A stretch of DNA of 64,000 nt from Centroberyx gerrardi. Its lineage: Eukaryota > Chordata > Actinopteri > Beryciformes > Berycidae. The translations under genes and the position numbers were made by a program. The notes under the pieces are model-generated. The model worked only from the letters and a program-made list of their open reading frames with translations, was not told the DNA's origin and ran no database searches. The DNA lies in the NCBI RefSeq assembly GCF_048128805.1, contig NC_136003.1, forward strand, positions 24,695,340 to 24,759,339. Reading direction: 5' to 3'. Each line of letters begins with the position of its first letter. Position 1 is the first letter of the stretch. This document shows positions 36,901 through 50,092 of the stretch, one piece after another.

Positions 36901-37740
36901 ATGTGTGTAAGGGCAGACATTGAAAAAGCAATATCATTAATAGATTTAGAGATATTATACAGCATAGATCTACAAATTCTGTGTATTTTGCTGCATAAAA
37001 TCTAGGCTAGCACAGTACTGGGGAAACCATTCACAATTTCTATACAATTAAACCACCAAACAACTGTAAAATATAAGAAAAAATTACATTGTGTAGTTTT
37101 AGGAAGAAAATTATTATTAAATAGCTTAATCAGTGACATCTTATTTCCAATCCCATGACAAATAAAAAAAAGCCTTTTTGAAACAAAGTGAACCAGTGAG
37201 TAGAGAAGGTGCTTCTGTTCAGGTAAACATCGAGGAAAGGTAGGACAGTGATCAGTGGATCCAGTTTTCATCTTGTTTCACTTTAATTACTTGAAAGAGT
37301 AAACTGACCTCAGCTGTGTTTACTCAGTTTTTTATTTGTCAGTTTGTCCACCTCTGTAAGACATACTACCTTAATAATAAAAGTAGGTAAATAAAAAACC
37401 CTAAAAAAAAAAAACCTGGACTTCACTATCAAGATAGGCTAATTGCCATCCTATCCCAGCCTATCTAAACCTTAAACAAACAGCGCACAGCTGTCTAAAA
37501 TTATTGTATCAAAGAAGAAGCAGTTTGCAGGATATATAGCCAATGAATACAGCAACTTATTTATACATCAACCTTCGTGAATATTCATCATTGACATCAA
37601 ACATCACCATAAAGCGCCTGCCAAGCATTTTCACCGTTTGGTCTCCCAGTAACGAACTAGTCCTTAAATCTCTCTCAGAAAACAAAGATATTAGCCTGAA
37701 TGTGAGACACTCTCATTGACTGTCAGCCCCTAAAGAAGAA
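36901..37740. other. Intergenic between ppp1r1b and stard3; nothing seen
   Basis: AT-rich unique sequence of about 840 bases. No gene, transposon end or clear regulatory motif was recognised. Confidence 0.5.
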
Positions 37741-37933
37741 CTCCAGCCTGTCTAACGGGATTTAAGCGAAACAGGAAGTAGTGAGGAGTGAACCCTCTTG
37801 CTTCTTTTGAATGCTTTCGGCCGACAACAACAAGTCAATCTTTGGTATCGACGGAAGTGAGTCGTGACCTAGTTCCTAAAAAAATAAGGCATCCCGGAAG
37901 ACTTGCCGGGGCGATGATGCTGCGCTAAATCAA
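37741..37933 (+). promoter_or_regulatory. stard3: stard3 non-coding exon 1 and promoter region
   Basis: A splice donor CAA|GTGAGTT ends the putative exon at 37933, followed by CpG-containing, GCTAGC-rich intron sequence. Upstream GC-rich sequence without a TATA box fits a housekeeping promoter. A tiny uORF (ATG ATG CTG CGC TAA, 37914-37928) lies just before the donor. A second possible donor, GGAA|GTGAGTCG, lies at 37857. The transcription start is not placed. Confidence 0.45.
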
Positions 37934-40010
37934 GTGAGTTAATGCTGAAAACTTTGGTTTTATGAAATTATAGACATAAAAAAAAAGATTCGACTCTAGT
38001 TTCGAGTTTTATAGTGTAAACCTGTTTAGCTGTCCACTCCAGGTATGATGTCTGTTTGTCATTTTTCTTCTTTCTGGTGCAGCAAGTATCTAAGAATGAA
38101 GGCAAGTTAGCCAGCTAGCTAACACAATAACGTTACACATACTGATTAGGTAACGAAAGCTAAGCGAGGCGGCTAACAACATTGGCTAGCTGGCTATGGA
38201 CTTGTCTCATATATCTTTATTTGTTATAACGTTGATTGAATCAGTGCTTGTTTGCGGTAAGGCCGAGTTAGCCACATTGTATCCGTGTAGCCAGCGATAC
38301 TCTCCCTGTGGTTATGTCCTATGTGTCTCGATTTTTTTTCGCCATTAGTTATAAGCTAAAGCTTGCTAGCCTTGCTTACAACTCCACCAACGCTAGCTAG
38401 TTGTTTGTTTTTAGCAGAGGAAAGGCAGGAGGGTGTTGTTGTGGGGTCCGGTCACCACCACTAGCTTTAACTTTAGCCTGTAATCTAAAGTTGTCCTGTC
38501 TAAAGACGGCTAAAAACATCTAATTAGTCTAGTCGAGGGGGGGGCAGCTGAAAGTGAAATGGAGATGATTGAGGATGTATGTTCATAATACCCGTGAGAC
38601 AACTAAACCTGAAAACAAAATCTCGTCAAATCGCTCAGCATTCATCATGTTATCTGATCGTCCAATGCTCAAACCTGTTGTGATCAAAACATGCTCGTTC
38701 ATCCTGTTAGAGTCAGTCAGTCAAAAATCTCAATGTTACCAAAGCGCAAGCACTCCTTCAATAAACGTGTCACAAATAAATTATACTGCCAGCAGGAAAT
38801 GCTTGTTAAAATGCACAAAATACATCCTGAAAACAGGGACATCTGAACCTTCCTGAAGAATCAAAAGGTTATCATACCTACATGCAATGAAGGGCCGGCT
38901 ATCAATTATCTAGCAACACAAATGATTTCTCTACACACAGGATACAAGATATTCTGTTTACTCTCAGTTTCATAGCATTGTTTTTTCTAGAGCAGGGATG
39001 GCAAAACATCTTGACATGGAGAACCATCAGCTGAAACATAAGATTGGTAGTGGACTGTAGGCCAAAAAATGCAATTAGACATTAGCTCATCGTGATATCT
39101 TTTAATATACCTTGTAATAAGCTGTTTATCTCAGCCACACCTCCAACACAATGAACCTGCATCAAAACATATCAAAGATCATCTGTGTCATTAGATCTAG
39201 AGTTTAAACACTCTACAGCACCTGATTCCAGGGCGCATGGTGATCAGGAAAGTCATGGGATTGGATGGAGAGTAGCGATCTGTTTAGCTTGGTATCATGT
39301 GCTATCCACCCTTTTGAATCCGGTTGGTTTCTAGACATTTTTCCTGATAGTTCTGACACTTCACGATGTAGGCTAAGCCCACCTGTGGAATCACTTGGTT
39401 GTTTTTATCATTGATTAATCTCACCAGCCCAGCATCACAGCGCTGAGCTTTCCAAATAGCTCTAACCCTAGCTCTATACATGTTTTGTTTTTGTTTTTTT
39501 AAAACTGTAATGTCTGCCAGAGAGTATGCTACTGTCTTCAAAATACAAATATACTGTCTTTGGGAGAATGCGGCTATAAATTACAACTAAGGTTATTACA
39601 TACGCTTCTTTTAACTTTTACTTTTATACTTTTCCTGTAGAATATTGTATAGATGTGGAGGTCATTTTAGTTTCTAGGATCAGTCAGCATTGCAATGGAT
39701 CTAATATATTAATCTGGATATTAATATCATGACATGTGGACAATTGCACTGTAATTGTAATTGATACTGTATATATATATTTTTTGTTGGCTGAGCAATA
39801 AGCCCGGGCGATGAATTTTCATTGTGTTTACTTTTTATTTTTTAACCTCTCGGGGCAAGTTTCCTCCAATGGGAGAGCCGCTGCAGTTAAATGACTGTAA
39901 AGGAAACGCTGCCTCATTTCTCTTCGGTCTCTCGCACCATACCCAGCCCCTCTTCAACACGTTGTCTCCGCTGTCCCAGGTGCAGAGCCCTGTCTCCTGT
40001 CTCACCGCAG
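37934..40010 (+). other. stard3: stard3 intron 1
   Basis: 2.1 kb between the non-coding exon donor at 37933 and the acceptor ending at 40010. No additional exon was recognised. AT-rich in its second half. Confidence 0.5.
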
Positions 40011-40012
40011 GA

Positions 40013-43000
40013 ATGCCGGGTGGAGAGTACGGGGAGCTCGGGGGGAGCCTCCCTGCCATCGCCTCCCTGAACGCTTCCTACTCCACATCCCTGTCCCTCC
40101 CTTCCCCCTACCTGCTGGTGCCACCCGGGGAGCGCAAGGTCATCTCGGACGTCCGACGCACCTTCTGTCTCTTTGTCACATTCGACCTCCTCTTCATCTC
40201 CCTCCTCTGGATTATTGAGCTGAATGTGAGTGTGAAAGCCTGGTCATACACACACAGTTTGTTTTCAGTTGGGTTCAGCAGGCAGAAGTTTTGAAGTTTT
40301 ACAGATGCTTTTACGTTTGCATTTTGATCTTGCTGCTGTGCTGCTCTCTCTCTTAACAGCAGGTGATTTTATCTGTTACAAAGCTGACGATCAATGACTG
40401 TTAACACTTAGTTTGACTCCTGCGTCGACTCTGCTTTCTCCCCCTTCAGATCTCCAGCACAATCTGGAAGAGCCTGGAGGACGAGGTCATCCGTTATAAC
40501 TTCCAGTCTTCCTTTTTTGACATCTTTGTAAGTGGAGCACTCAACTCTGCATGCATTTGGGTTTAATGTAGAACGCCGATACTCGATCCTGATCCTGCTT
40601 GTTAACATTATGTTATGAGATTGGTGATTGACCTGCTCTTATTATTAAACTAGTTTTTTGAAGGAGAACTTGAGCTGTATCCACCATACGCAAACCACAT
40701 TTTGTTTGGCTTCAGTGTTGGTTTCAAGACATTTATTATTGCTTGTATTGTTTTATAGCCTGATTCATATGAACTGAATGAGCAGCCAAGATTGGTCACA
40801 CACCTGCATTTATTGACACAAAAGGAGAAATGATAGCAGACTAGTAGACAGGCCTTGCTCACATGATAACATTAAAAGCCTGAGGTCATTTCCTTGTTAC
40901 GTTCCTTCCTCCTTGTCACAGCTCCTTGCTCTGTTCCGTTTCCTGTGCTTACAAGTGGGTTACGCCGCTGTGCGTCTGAGGCATTGGTGGGTCATTGCGG
41001 TAAGAGAGCTCATTCAGCAAAACAGACACACACAGACAAACTGGTGGACAAACTCCTATTTGATGAATCATAGACAGGACTTCTAACACAGATCCACGTC
41101 TTCCTCCCTTCACAGATCACCACTCTAGTGACCAGTGCCTTCCTTGTTGTCAAGGTCATCTTATCTAATGTGAGTGTCCCCCTCTTGCAAATTGTTAAAT
41201 TTTCACAGTTATGTGTGCGGTGCAGCATATCAGTCCAAACCACTTCACCTTTTTCACTTCTCCATTGTACACCAGTAATGTACTGTCTGACTGTGATGGG
41301 ATGATTGCGGTGCTGATGACTTTATTGGAGTTTTATATGTTGCACCGAGGATCAAAGACAGCAAGTGTATTGACTTTCCTCTGCATTATGACCTATGTTT
41401 AGTATGAGTCTCTTATGTCAAACACACTTATACAACTCTCTTAACTTTTTATATTGGAGAAGTAAACCAAATTAAATGCTGCTACCATCTCCGATATGAA
41501 GTTGTAATAGCGCTCCGGTAAATAGTCCATTGGTGCGCAGATAGATATGGACACGTCACCCTCAGGATGACATGGCTTCTTTCCCTACACAGCTCCTGTC
41601 CCAGAATGCCTTTGGCTACGTGTTACCCATCACTTCCTTTGTGGTGGCATGGCTGGAGACCTGGTTCCTCGACTTCAAGGTGCTCACTCAGGAGGCTGAC
41701 GACGAGAGAGGTGAGAGAGAGGCGTCAAGTTTGAAATTAAATTGGCAAATATTTGCGTCTCGTCTAACCGTTTGCCCCTTTGTCCTCCATGCAGCCTACC
41801 TAGCAGCGGTGCACGCGGCCTGCGAGCGCGCCCCCATGCTCTACCCCCGCGCTGTTTCAGACGGACAGTTCTACTCCCCACCCGAGTCCCTCGCAGGTAG
41901 CGGCTGTTTAAGACTTTCTCTATCTCACTCCCTCTCTGTTTTATCAGCCTCACGTGCCTAACAGTGTGTATCTCCATGTGCTGTTAGCCTTGCTATGAAT
42001 CTAACCTCAGTGGGTTTATTTTATGTGTTCTCATATTGTCTGTCTGTTTCTTCTGGATGTGTTGTGTTTTATGTCTTGCTGCACCCAAATTTACGATTTG
42101 GGACAAACTGAGTCATTACCTTGAACTTGTGTCCACAGGCTCTGAAGAAGATCTGGACGAGGAGGGTCTTGGGCGCAGAGCTGTCACTTCACAGGTACTG
42201 TGTCCTTCTGTAGGGCTTCTTTATTCTTCTTTATACTCATCTGTCCTGGCTGTTTTTCACCTGATGCTGACTCTGGTGATCTCACCCTCTCCCTCTCTCC
42301 AGGAGAAAGAGTATGTCAGACAGGGTCGTGAGGCCATGTCCGTGGTGGAACAGATCCTAGCCCAGGAGGAGAACTGGAAATTTGAAAAGAACAATGTGAG
42401 TGTCTGATTTTGTTTTCATATACATGGTTCAGCTGAAGGGGGGAATTCTCTTCTGGCCCTCTGGTTGGTCCGCAGGGTCAGGCTTCAACAGAGCAAAACA
42501 AAACACCAAAATAAACCAGTTTAGTTGTAATGCACTTCAGGTGGTGGATTTTTTTTTTCTGAATCAGAAAATTAAAAAAGAATAACATTTTCCATTAACA
42601 TTGACCTGTAATTAAATAACTGAGAAGGAATTCAGTATTGTAAGTGAATGAATTGCCGTTCAGATTAACTTTGAGTTCATTGTACTGAAACTGAAATGAC
42701 TCCAATGTTTTGGAATGGGGAAAAAGAAAGCATTGTGAAACTAATAGTGTTTCGTTTTATGTCAGGACATGGGAGACTCTGTCTACACTCTGGAGATTCC
42801 CTTCCATGGAAAGACTTTCATTCTCAAGGTACAGCAGCCCTTGTGCATTCATTGTGAAACTGCATATTGTCAAAAATATATCCTGCGGGCAGTGAGCTAA
42901 AAGTTTTAAAGCCCTGGTATTTCTATCTTATATTTAGAGATGGATATGAGATATATATACAGGCTGTTGACTTTTGATTTGGGATATTTTTGACCACAAT

Positions 43001-46000
43001 GTTAAACTCTTTCAATAATGCCACTTTACCCACTAAGGGAGCGTAAGTATTACAACATATTATTAGATTTTATTTCTTTATTAGATTGAAGTGAATAAAA
43101 GTCCTGCATATGTAATAATTTATCCGTGTGTCCTTTTAGCACTGATTTTTTTTTCCAATATTGTGACCCACCAACATCACTAGACTCTGTTCTTTGGATG
43201 TGTTTTTTCAAGCTGTCTTCAATGCTTCTCTTGCATCTCAGTGTGATTTTATGTATAGGATTTATTCTGCCCTATAATGCATTATTGTAGTTTGGCAGTG
43301 TGGAACAGTGGATCGATTGCATGATGTAAAAAAACAAAAACAAAGCCAGGCTCTATGCTACTGCAGTGTTCACAAACCTTTTTCACCTTTTGGCTTAATT
43401 CTTCACACCTATCCTGCTGGTGGACATGTGTTTTGAACGTCCTCTAGAGGGCGCAGTGGTAAAGCTCGTGAGACAAATTGGGTGTTAAATGAAACAAGAC
43501 ATGTCAGATGATAGGTTACCAGGAATAGACCCTTTTGATTGATTGATTTTATTTGAAAGATTTTAAAATGTACATAGGTTTGAAAGCCCTTAGGCCACAA
43601 CCATACACATATAGTAAAACTGTCGAGGAAATTAACACACAATAAAGTCAAGAAGACTTATTTCCATTGTGGTCCTCGTTCACAAACAAGGCTGACGTAC
43701 TTCTGCTTCGTCATTACAGGGTAAAGATCGGTTCTCACCATTGCCAGTAATGTTAAGAAGCCAACTTTCTGTTGCCTCCGCTCACTGTTTTATAGTCGTG
43801 TTGCCTGCTGGTGGTATTGATATTGATTGGTATTGGTATAGTTCTGTTGTCAGTTGTCTGACAACAGAAACAGAAAGATATGTCAATGATGACACCTGTG
43901 TTGTGTTATACAGTTTATTGAAACACAAAATAAGTGATCACAGACAGAGTCTGTAGCCACAGAAAGTTGGCTTTTTAACATTGTTGGGAACGGTGAGAGC
44001 GAGATCCATACCCTGCGGAAGTACTTAAGCCTTGTTTGTGAAAAGCAGTTGAGTTACAAAGGAGTCACTTTAGCATGTAAATTTCCCTTAGAGGAATGTA
44101 GAGTAACTATGAGGAAGCCCACTATCTAAAGGACCGTCTGTAACTGAAGGCTTGTGTTTGGAGCTGGTTTGGGACAGCGACTCCATGGAGTTACTAAATG
44201 ACGAGCACAAGGCCTCGGCGAAGCCACAGCAACCTCATATTTATTTTACATTTGGACACAGTTCTGCTTTGTCCAAACATAAGGCCTATGTGCAGACAAG
44301 TTCTGCAACTACCTGACTGAATAAACTTATTATGGTAATTGAAGGATTTAGTTAAACTAGCTTAGTTTCTCTCCCTGTCTGCAACAGTGGGTGCCTTAAC
44401 ACAAAAGTGTATGATGAACCAGCAAGTGCCGAGTGTCCCTCTCCATCACACTAATGTTCACAACTTGCAAATTTTGCCTCTCTTTCACATGAAATGGGGT
44501 CAAACATTGGCCTTCAAATGAGCCTCCAATAATGATTTATCACATGTAGATTATTCATAGTAAGTAAAAGCTAAGAGAGCAGAAATCCCTCAGAAGGTTT
44601 ACTGCAGGATTAGGGATTTATTCTAGCTAGTTCTGGCTTTGTTTTTATTGCACCAAGTAAACAAAGGGATCTACTGCTGCCTTTGAGGAAGGCCGGCTCC
44701 TGCTGTAACATTTAATGATTAAACATGAAATGATTGACAGGAGAAAAGGGTGTAGGTCCTGAAAAAGTCTTAAAATGTCATAAATGACATTATCTTGAAT
44801 ACAGATAAAGCATTTTATGTATTAAATTTAGTTTCAGACATCTTAAAAGATGTTCCAGTTACTTGTTGCGCTAATTTCCCTCTGAGGCATCAGCACCAGT
44901 CACACAGACCTATGTTATGATAGGTCCACCATTGTTTTCATTCATTTTCATTCATTTCAGTTGTTAAGTTGATCTTGAATTTCATTCTGTCATTTAAAAG
45001 GAAAATTACAAAACCAATTAAAAGATATTTCATTATAAGTAATGCAGTGATTTTACAATGGTCAGGATTTGTCCTATAATTAACATGTACTCTGGGATTT
45101 TGCAAGCTAATTTTCCTAATTAGGTGTACAACCCCAATTCTTTTGGTTGCTTGCTGTACACCTGTGCTCATACTGCTAGCTGAAATAAAGCCAATGTGTT
45201 TTGTAGATTGTCACACAGATGTTCCATGTTGGTTTTTGATTTGTTTTGTTCAGGCCTTTATGCAATGTCCTGCTGAGCTTGTGTATCAAGAGGTCATTCT
45301 GCAACCAGAGAAGATGGTCCAGTGGAACAAAACCGTGTCTGCTTGCCAGGTGACAACAGTGACATCTCCTTTCTATCCTTTTTTTCTTGTCTTTTTAAAC
45401 ATTTCCAGTGTTTAGGCTGTGGCTTGCTTTTAACCAAAGCCTAACAGTGCTTTCTGCGTCTCTCCTCAGATCCTCCAGAGGGTTGATGATAACACCCTGA
45501 TATCGTATGATGTCTCTTCTGGGGCAGCAGGAGGGGTTGTGTCTGCCAGGTACGTCAACACAATACAGTTACAACGACAAACTGACTTGCACAGTGCACT
45601 GCTGCTGTTATAGTTTTATCTATTTGAAACAAGTCTTCAAATATGTGTCTTTTTCCTCTGTTAGGGACTTTGTCAATGTGCGGCGGGTGGAGCGCAAACG
45701 GGACCGCTACCTCTCTGCTGGCATGGCAACGGACCACGATGCCAAACCTCCACACAATCGCTACGTCAGGTCAGACCTCGCCTCTCGGAGCTCGGCTCCC
45801 TGTCACAAACACAATAAATGAGAACATTGGATTGATTTGATAAAAGTGCAGTTGTGTTAGTTTGATCTCTGCAACTATTCTCTGTCCTGTACTCTACTGT
45901 TCCTCTCTGCTGCAGGGGAGAGAACGGTCCAGGAGGATTTGTGGTCCTCAAATCCAGCAGTAACCCGTCTGTCTGCACCTTCATCTGGGTCCTCAACACA

Positions 46001-46584
46001 GACCTAAAGGTGAGAACAGGCAAACTGCAAGAGGTCTAAACTACCCTAACTAAGTGTTTTCTGTTACTTAAGGCTAGATGTCTGTGTAGAAGCCTTTAAG
46101 ATAAGATACAATAAGATGAAACCGTAATTATCTCCATGGGGAAATTGGGTCATTGCAGCAGCAAATAGTGATAGGATGCAGCAAGGAAAAATAGAATAAA
46201 AATAAGAATGGAGCAAATGGCAGGTATTAAACATAACTGACAATTACAGCACTAGAATGTATTAAGTAGAAATATGTGAATGACAAGTATGAAAATATAT
46301 GAATGAGGGTCTGGAAAATACCAGCAGTAGAAAATACTCAGACAAATTAAATGGGAAGAAAATAAAAATAAAAAAATGAAAATGTCAAAATATATGCAAT
46401 ATATTTACAAATGAGAAAATCTGATAATATGAAGAAATAAAAGTGAACACTAACCTTTTGTGTTTGGTCTTGTCAGGGCCGACTGCCCCGCTACCTCATC
46501 CACCAGAGTCTGGCTGCCACCATGTTTGAATTCATGACCCATTTACGCCAGCGCATCGCCGACCTGCGCTCCTCCCTCCGCTAG
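40013..46584 (+). CDS. stard3: STARD3/MLN64, late-endosomal cholesterol-binding START protein
   Basis: Fourteen coding exons: 40013-40225, 40450-40527, 40922-40999, 41116-41169, 41593-41710, 41795-41896, 42139-42194, 42303-42395, 42766-42828, 45254-45349, 45470-45549, 45665-45769, 45916-46009, 46477-46584. The sum is 1,338 bases, 445 residues, the human length. STARD3 sits in late endosome membranes, tethers them to the ER through VAP proteins and moves cholesterol. Visible: MENTAL domain with four membrane segments (about 51-70, 93-113, 119-139, 147-167); phospho-FFAT region [15 protein letters not shown] at 205-219; START domain from about 234, with FGKT-like [18 protein letters not shown] and DFVNVRR. 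Asp331 and Arg350 match the human cavity pair Asp332/Arg351. The ATG follows acceptor CTCACCGCAG|GA directly, and [19 protein letters not shown] aligns with the human start; an upstream open frame is intronic. Confidence 0.97.
43679..44042. mobile_element. Foldback MITE in stard3 intron 10
   Basis: Left arm 43679-43772 (TTCACAAACAAGGCT ... AGCCAACTTTCTGT) is the reverse complement of right arm 43959-44042 (ACAGAAAGTTGGCT ... GCCTTGTTTGTGAA), with a few mismatches. A smaller palindrome (CTGTTGTCAG/CTGACAACAG) lies between, near 43845-43868. No coding capacity. Confidence 0.75.
46090..46440. mobile_element. LINE-type 3' tail fragment in stard3 intron 14
   Basis: Starts AAGATAAGATACAATAAGAT, then CCATGGGGAAATTGGGTC and CAGCAGCAAATAGTGATAGG. 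This is the frequent fish AGATA...GGGGAAATTG retroposon tail. It shares AATAAGAATGGAGCAAA and ATATATGAATGA phrases with 59003-59260. Confidence 0.55.
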
Positions 46585-48650
46585 GACGACGCCTGCCGCC
46601 ATACTGAAAACAGGAGAGAGATGCCTGACAGTGCCACAGCAGGTTGGAAGGTGTCACTGGGCATTTTTTCTTTTGCGAACCCAAAAAATGGGTGTAGCAT
46701 TACTCTTGTGATGGGTAACGCTTACTGAAAAGACATCGGCGCATAGGAGACGTGAGACATGTGACCGCACATTCTCAGACATTAGAGAAGAGGAATAATT
46801 CGGTTATCAGAGAGGACGTTCCTTCTCATCCTTAGACTTCAACAGTGTTGTTTTTAAACATGGTCACATCCATATTTTTATGTAGACCTATATATTGTTT
46901 TGCTGTGTCCCTCTGTGCAATGAGAATTTTTGTTTCCCAAACCGGCCAAGCTGTCTTGAGTCAGGATGGACTTTGCTGAACCAAGAGGACTTGGATGAGG
47001 GTGGATGTGATTCTCACTGTGTGGGCCTCTGTCTCTCTCATTTGCAAAAGAACTGAAGCAGTGACACGACTGAAGGTTTGCTGCACCAAGCAGCTGTCTG
47101 TCTCTGAGCCTTATTCTACTACACACAAGGTTAGCCATTGATTGGCTGCTTTCATTTTGTTTAGATGTTTTTTTGTTTTCTTTTTGTGTTCACTGCACCG
47201 TCTTAACTGTGGTTCTCTGGTGCACCTGCCCTAAAAAAACTCCACACTTCACAGCCTTGTCTTCAACAAACACTTTTTTATTCACTCCCTCACTCACACA
47301 GCTTGTTCTCCTTGACTACGCTGTGATCAATGGGGAAACGAGTCACACTGCAGTGAAATCACCACTAGAGGGAGACACCACTGATCCACCCAAATGTGAA
47401 GAGTGTGAGAAATGAAAACCTCTTGGTTTGACGTCATTACCTGTCCCAATGTGCAACAAATCTAACAGCCACTTACTCAGATGACATTGTTGGTAATGCT
47501 GGGTTCGCTTTGCACTCTGGTCAGACTGAAGTCAAACCAGCAGGCTGCCATTTTTATGTTGTGTTATCAGTGCATTATCAAGCTCAGTCTAGAAAAATGA
47601 AATGATGGAAAATGATGGTCATTAATCAGGAAGCTGGATACTTGCTGAAGCTATCCTTGGTGCCAATAACCTCAAGTGGCCTTCCGGCAAAATAGCTGAA
47701 CTCTTCGGTGGTTGTCAAAAATTGTTACTGTGCTGATATATTACCATTGACTTTTATACAGGCCTCCCTTCAGGCACTGAAACGTGGCAGTGAATGTGGT
47801 TTTTCTATCATTTCTTACATTATGAAGCATCATGTTGTTTTTAATCAGTGAAACATTTCAATTGGAGCTCATTAATTTTTAGTTTTCTGCACCTCGATGT
47901 TGTGACGTACCTCACAAGATCACGATCCTCGGTGTTTACGCAATGCATGTGGATGAAAGGCTGAGACCTGGTTATTAGTTCAAGTTGCTGGGGAGATTAA
48001 CCAAGCAGAGAGCATTTTTTTTCTTCTTTGTGCCTTTCAGTCCCGTGAAATGAGGCACAACAGCGACTTTGTTCAACTGTTCACACTCTTAAGGACCATA
48101 TTTATTAGGCCTAAGCCCACAATGACCGCATCACAGTCACAACATGTCCACATGGCTTTGAGGCGCTTTATTTTGCAAGCCCAGTTATTTCTGGATGCTA
48201 TAATCACAGTCTGAAATTATTCCTCATAATGAAGTTGAAGGCAAACGGTTATTGAGATTTAACTGGATAATTAATACTGTACAGAGAGGGAATCTCAAAT
48301 GGAAGTAATTAAATTATATCAATATTTGGTGCCTTTATTACAATTATAGTATGTCAGCCTTTTCTTTTGCTCCTAGGTTATTTTAGCCAAGCATACTCTG
48401 TTAAACCAATGCTTTATACCTTTAGCAAAGGTATATGTGTATAAAGCCTTTAGTACTTCAGTTTTGTATTTTTTTTGTTTTTGTTTTTACTGTTCTAGCA
48501 ATGTTTGAATTTATGTGCATCATAACTACAGATAATCTATAAAACATGTTAATTTAAAGCCATAACAGGAATACTGACCAACTGTTGTGTATTTTTACAG
48601 AGAGTTAACCAGAGTCCAATCTCTTAATAAAATGTATGAACTGATCAGAC
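46585..48650 (+). other. stard3: stard3 3' UTR
   Basis: From the TAG at 46582-46584 to an AATAAA at 48626-48631 in AT-rich sequence. About 2 kb. An open frame at 47173-47415 has no homology and is not called. Confidence 0.6.
48626..48631 (+). terminator. stard3: stard3 poly(A) signal
   Basis: AATAAA followed about 20 bases on by TGTCTTGTG, a GT-rich downstream element. First canonical signal with such context after the stop. Confidence 0.6.
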
Positions 48651-49403
48651 TGTCTTGTGAAAGTAATTTCCAGTTTCAAACTCACAGATATAACCAGTTC
48701 ATTACTGTGGCTGGTGGTGATTCTAACTAATCCAGTGTCTTATGATGTGTCGTCTTTTAACACCGGACCAGTAACTGCATGAAACTGCTGAACTTTCTAC
48801 TTTACTAATTTAACTAACTATTTGTTAGCTACTTATGTCCCAGTGTTGCATCCTGGGGGTGTTTATGTCATGAACAATATCTTGTGACCAGAGTTTCCGT
48901 CACATGCGAGTCACCCCCCCTTTCATGGTAATTATTATTCCATAGCCATCATTAATTTGACGTGGAATATGTGAACCTGATGTGCTTCCCTGCAACGGTG
49001 TAGCTTTCATAATCTTTGGCCAGAATCTTAGTATTTCTCTGACAGACGTCTTGAAAATTAGATAGTCCATGCTTGTTGGATAGAGCCAGCTGAGTCTTTG
49101 GCTCATACTTAAGCCATTCATAGCATCCTTAAACAGATTCTTAATTAACCACTTTCATGCAGATTCTTGGTTAACCAATCAGAGTAACCACATACTCATA
49201 CAATGAAATGCGAGTGTCTTGTAATCTATAAATGCATTCAGCGTTGTGAACATTCACAGTGTGGGAAGTGTTATCAGGCTAATAGTTAAAGGGGAGATAT
49301 TTTGGGCCGGGGGCAAAACACGACTGCTGAGACCAAAGGATGGGGCAGCTCACATGATTGTGCTGTGACTGTCTTCTGAGGCTGAGGGTGTGTTTGCATG
49401 GGT

Positions 49404-49445
<42 letters not shown>

Positions 49446-49900
49446 ATGAGACCGCGAGCCTCTCACTGCTGTCTTTGTCCTCCATGTAAGGCTGATGAGA
49501 AGCAGCAGTCCTTGGGCCGTCGTCTGCCTGAGCATCTTCACCCAGGAAGAGTCCGGCGGGAGACCTGGAGACCAAACCTCCACTGGACCCGCTTTCATCT
49601 AGATCTGGATCCACGGCGGGGTCAGATGGGAGCTTGGGGATCAGCGGGCTTCGTTTAGTAATGTTTTGACCCGTTCTTCATTCGTGATCTGAACATTTTC
49701 GCCAGACACTCTTCCTCTAAATGTGAAAACAGATTAGTTACAGAGTCTTTCTGGTGGGCTGTGTATGTCTTACATATACATTTTCTACCTCGTCTTTACC
49801 GCATATTTTTTTGGAAGTATATTTCCGAGGGTGCGAATAAGGTCTCACTTCTGGAAGGATCTCTTCGGAGCAGCGTCTACAGGAAGAGCGGCGTTGTGGA
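48651..49900. other. Intergenic between stard3 and the melanoregulin-like gene
   Basis: AT-rich to 49300, then a GT array at 49409-49442 and a GC-rich block 49443-49660. That block has open frames on both strands (minus: Ser/Asp/Pro-rich, includes AVDPDLDESGSSGG). I do not recognise either frame. A CAT|GTAAGG donor-like site lies at 49486. Confidence 0.4.
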
Positions 49901-49920
49901 GCTGAAAGCAAAGCAGCTGA

Positions 49921-50092
49921 TGTCACACACATATATAAGACCAGACTCGCCACTGGAATCCACTCTCGTTCATCACAGCTCTTCATATGCCTGAGCTGCT
50001 GCTGAGAGGCTTGAGGAACATCTGTTCTGCCGTTTGAGGACCCGGACCCAGACCCCAAAGTCCTTCTGCGTCACTGACTCTGTCCCTAAGAG
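49921..50092 (+). promoter_or_regulatory. TATA promoter and 5' UTR of the melanoregulin-like gene
   Basis: TATATAA at 49932-49938, preceded by a CRE-like TGATGTCAC at 49919-49927. The expected start is near 49965, giving a 5' UTR of about 130 bases to the ATG. Inferred from spacing. Confidence 0.45.

Noticed and set aside
39824-40012. N-terminal extension of stard3 (63 extra in-frame codons)
   Set aside because: A strong acceptor CTCACCGCAG ends at 40010, so these codons are intronic; the human start aligns with the Met at 40013.
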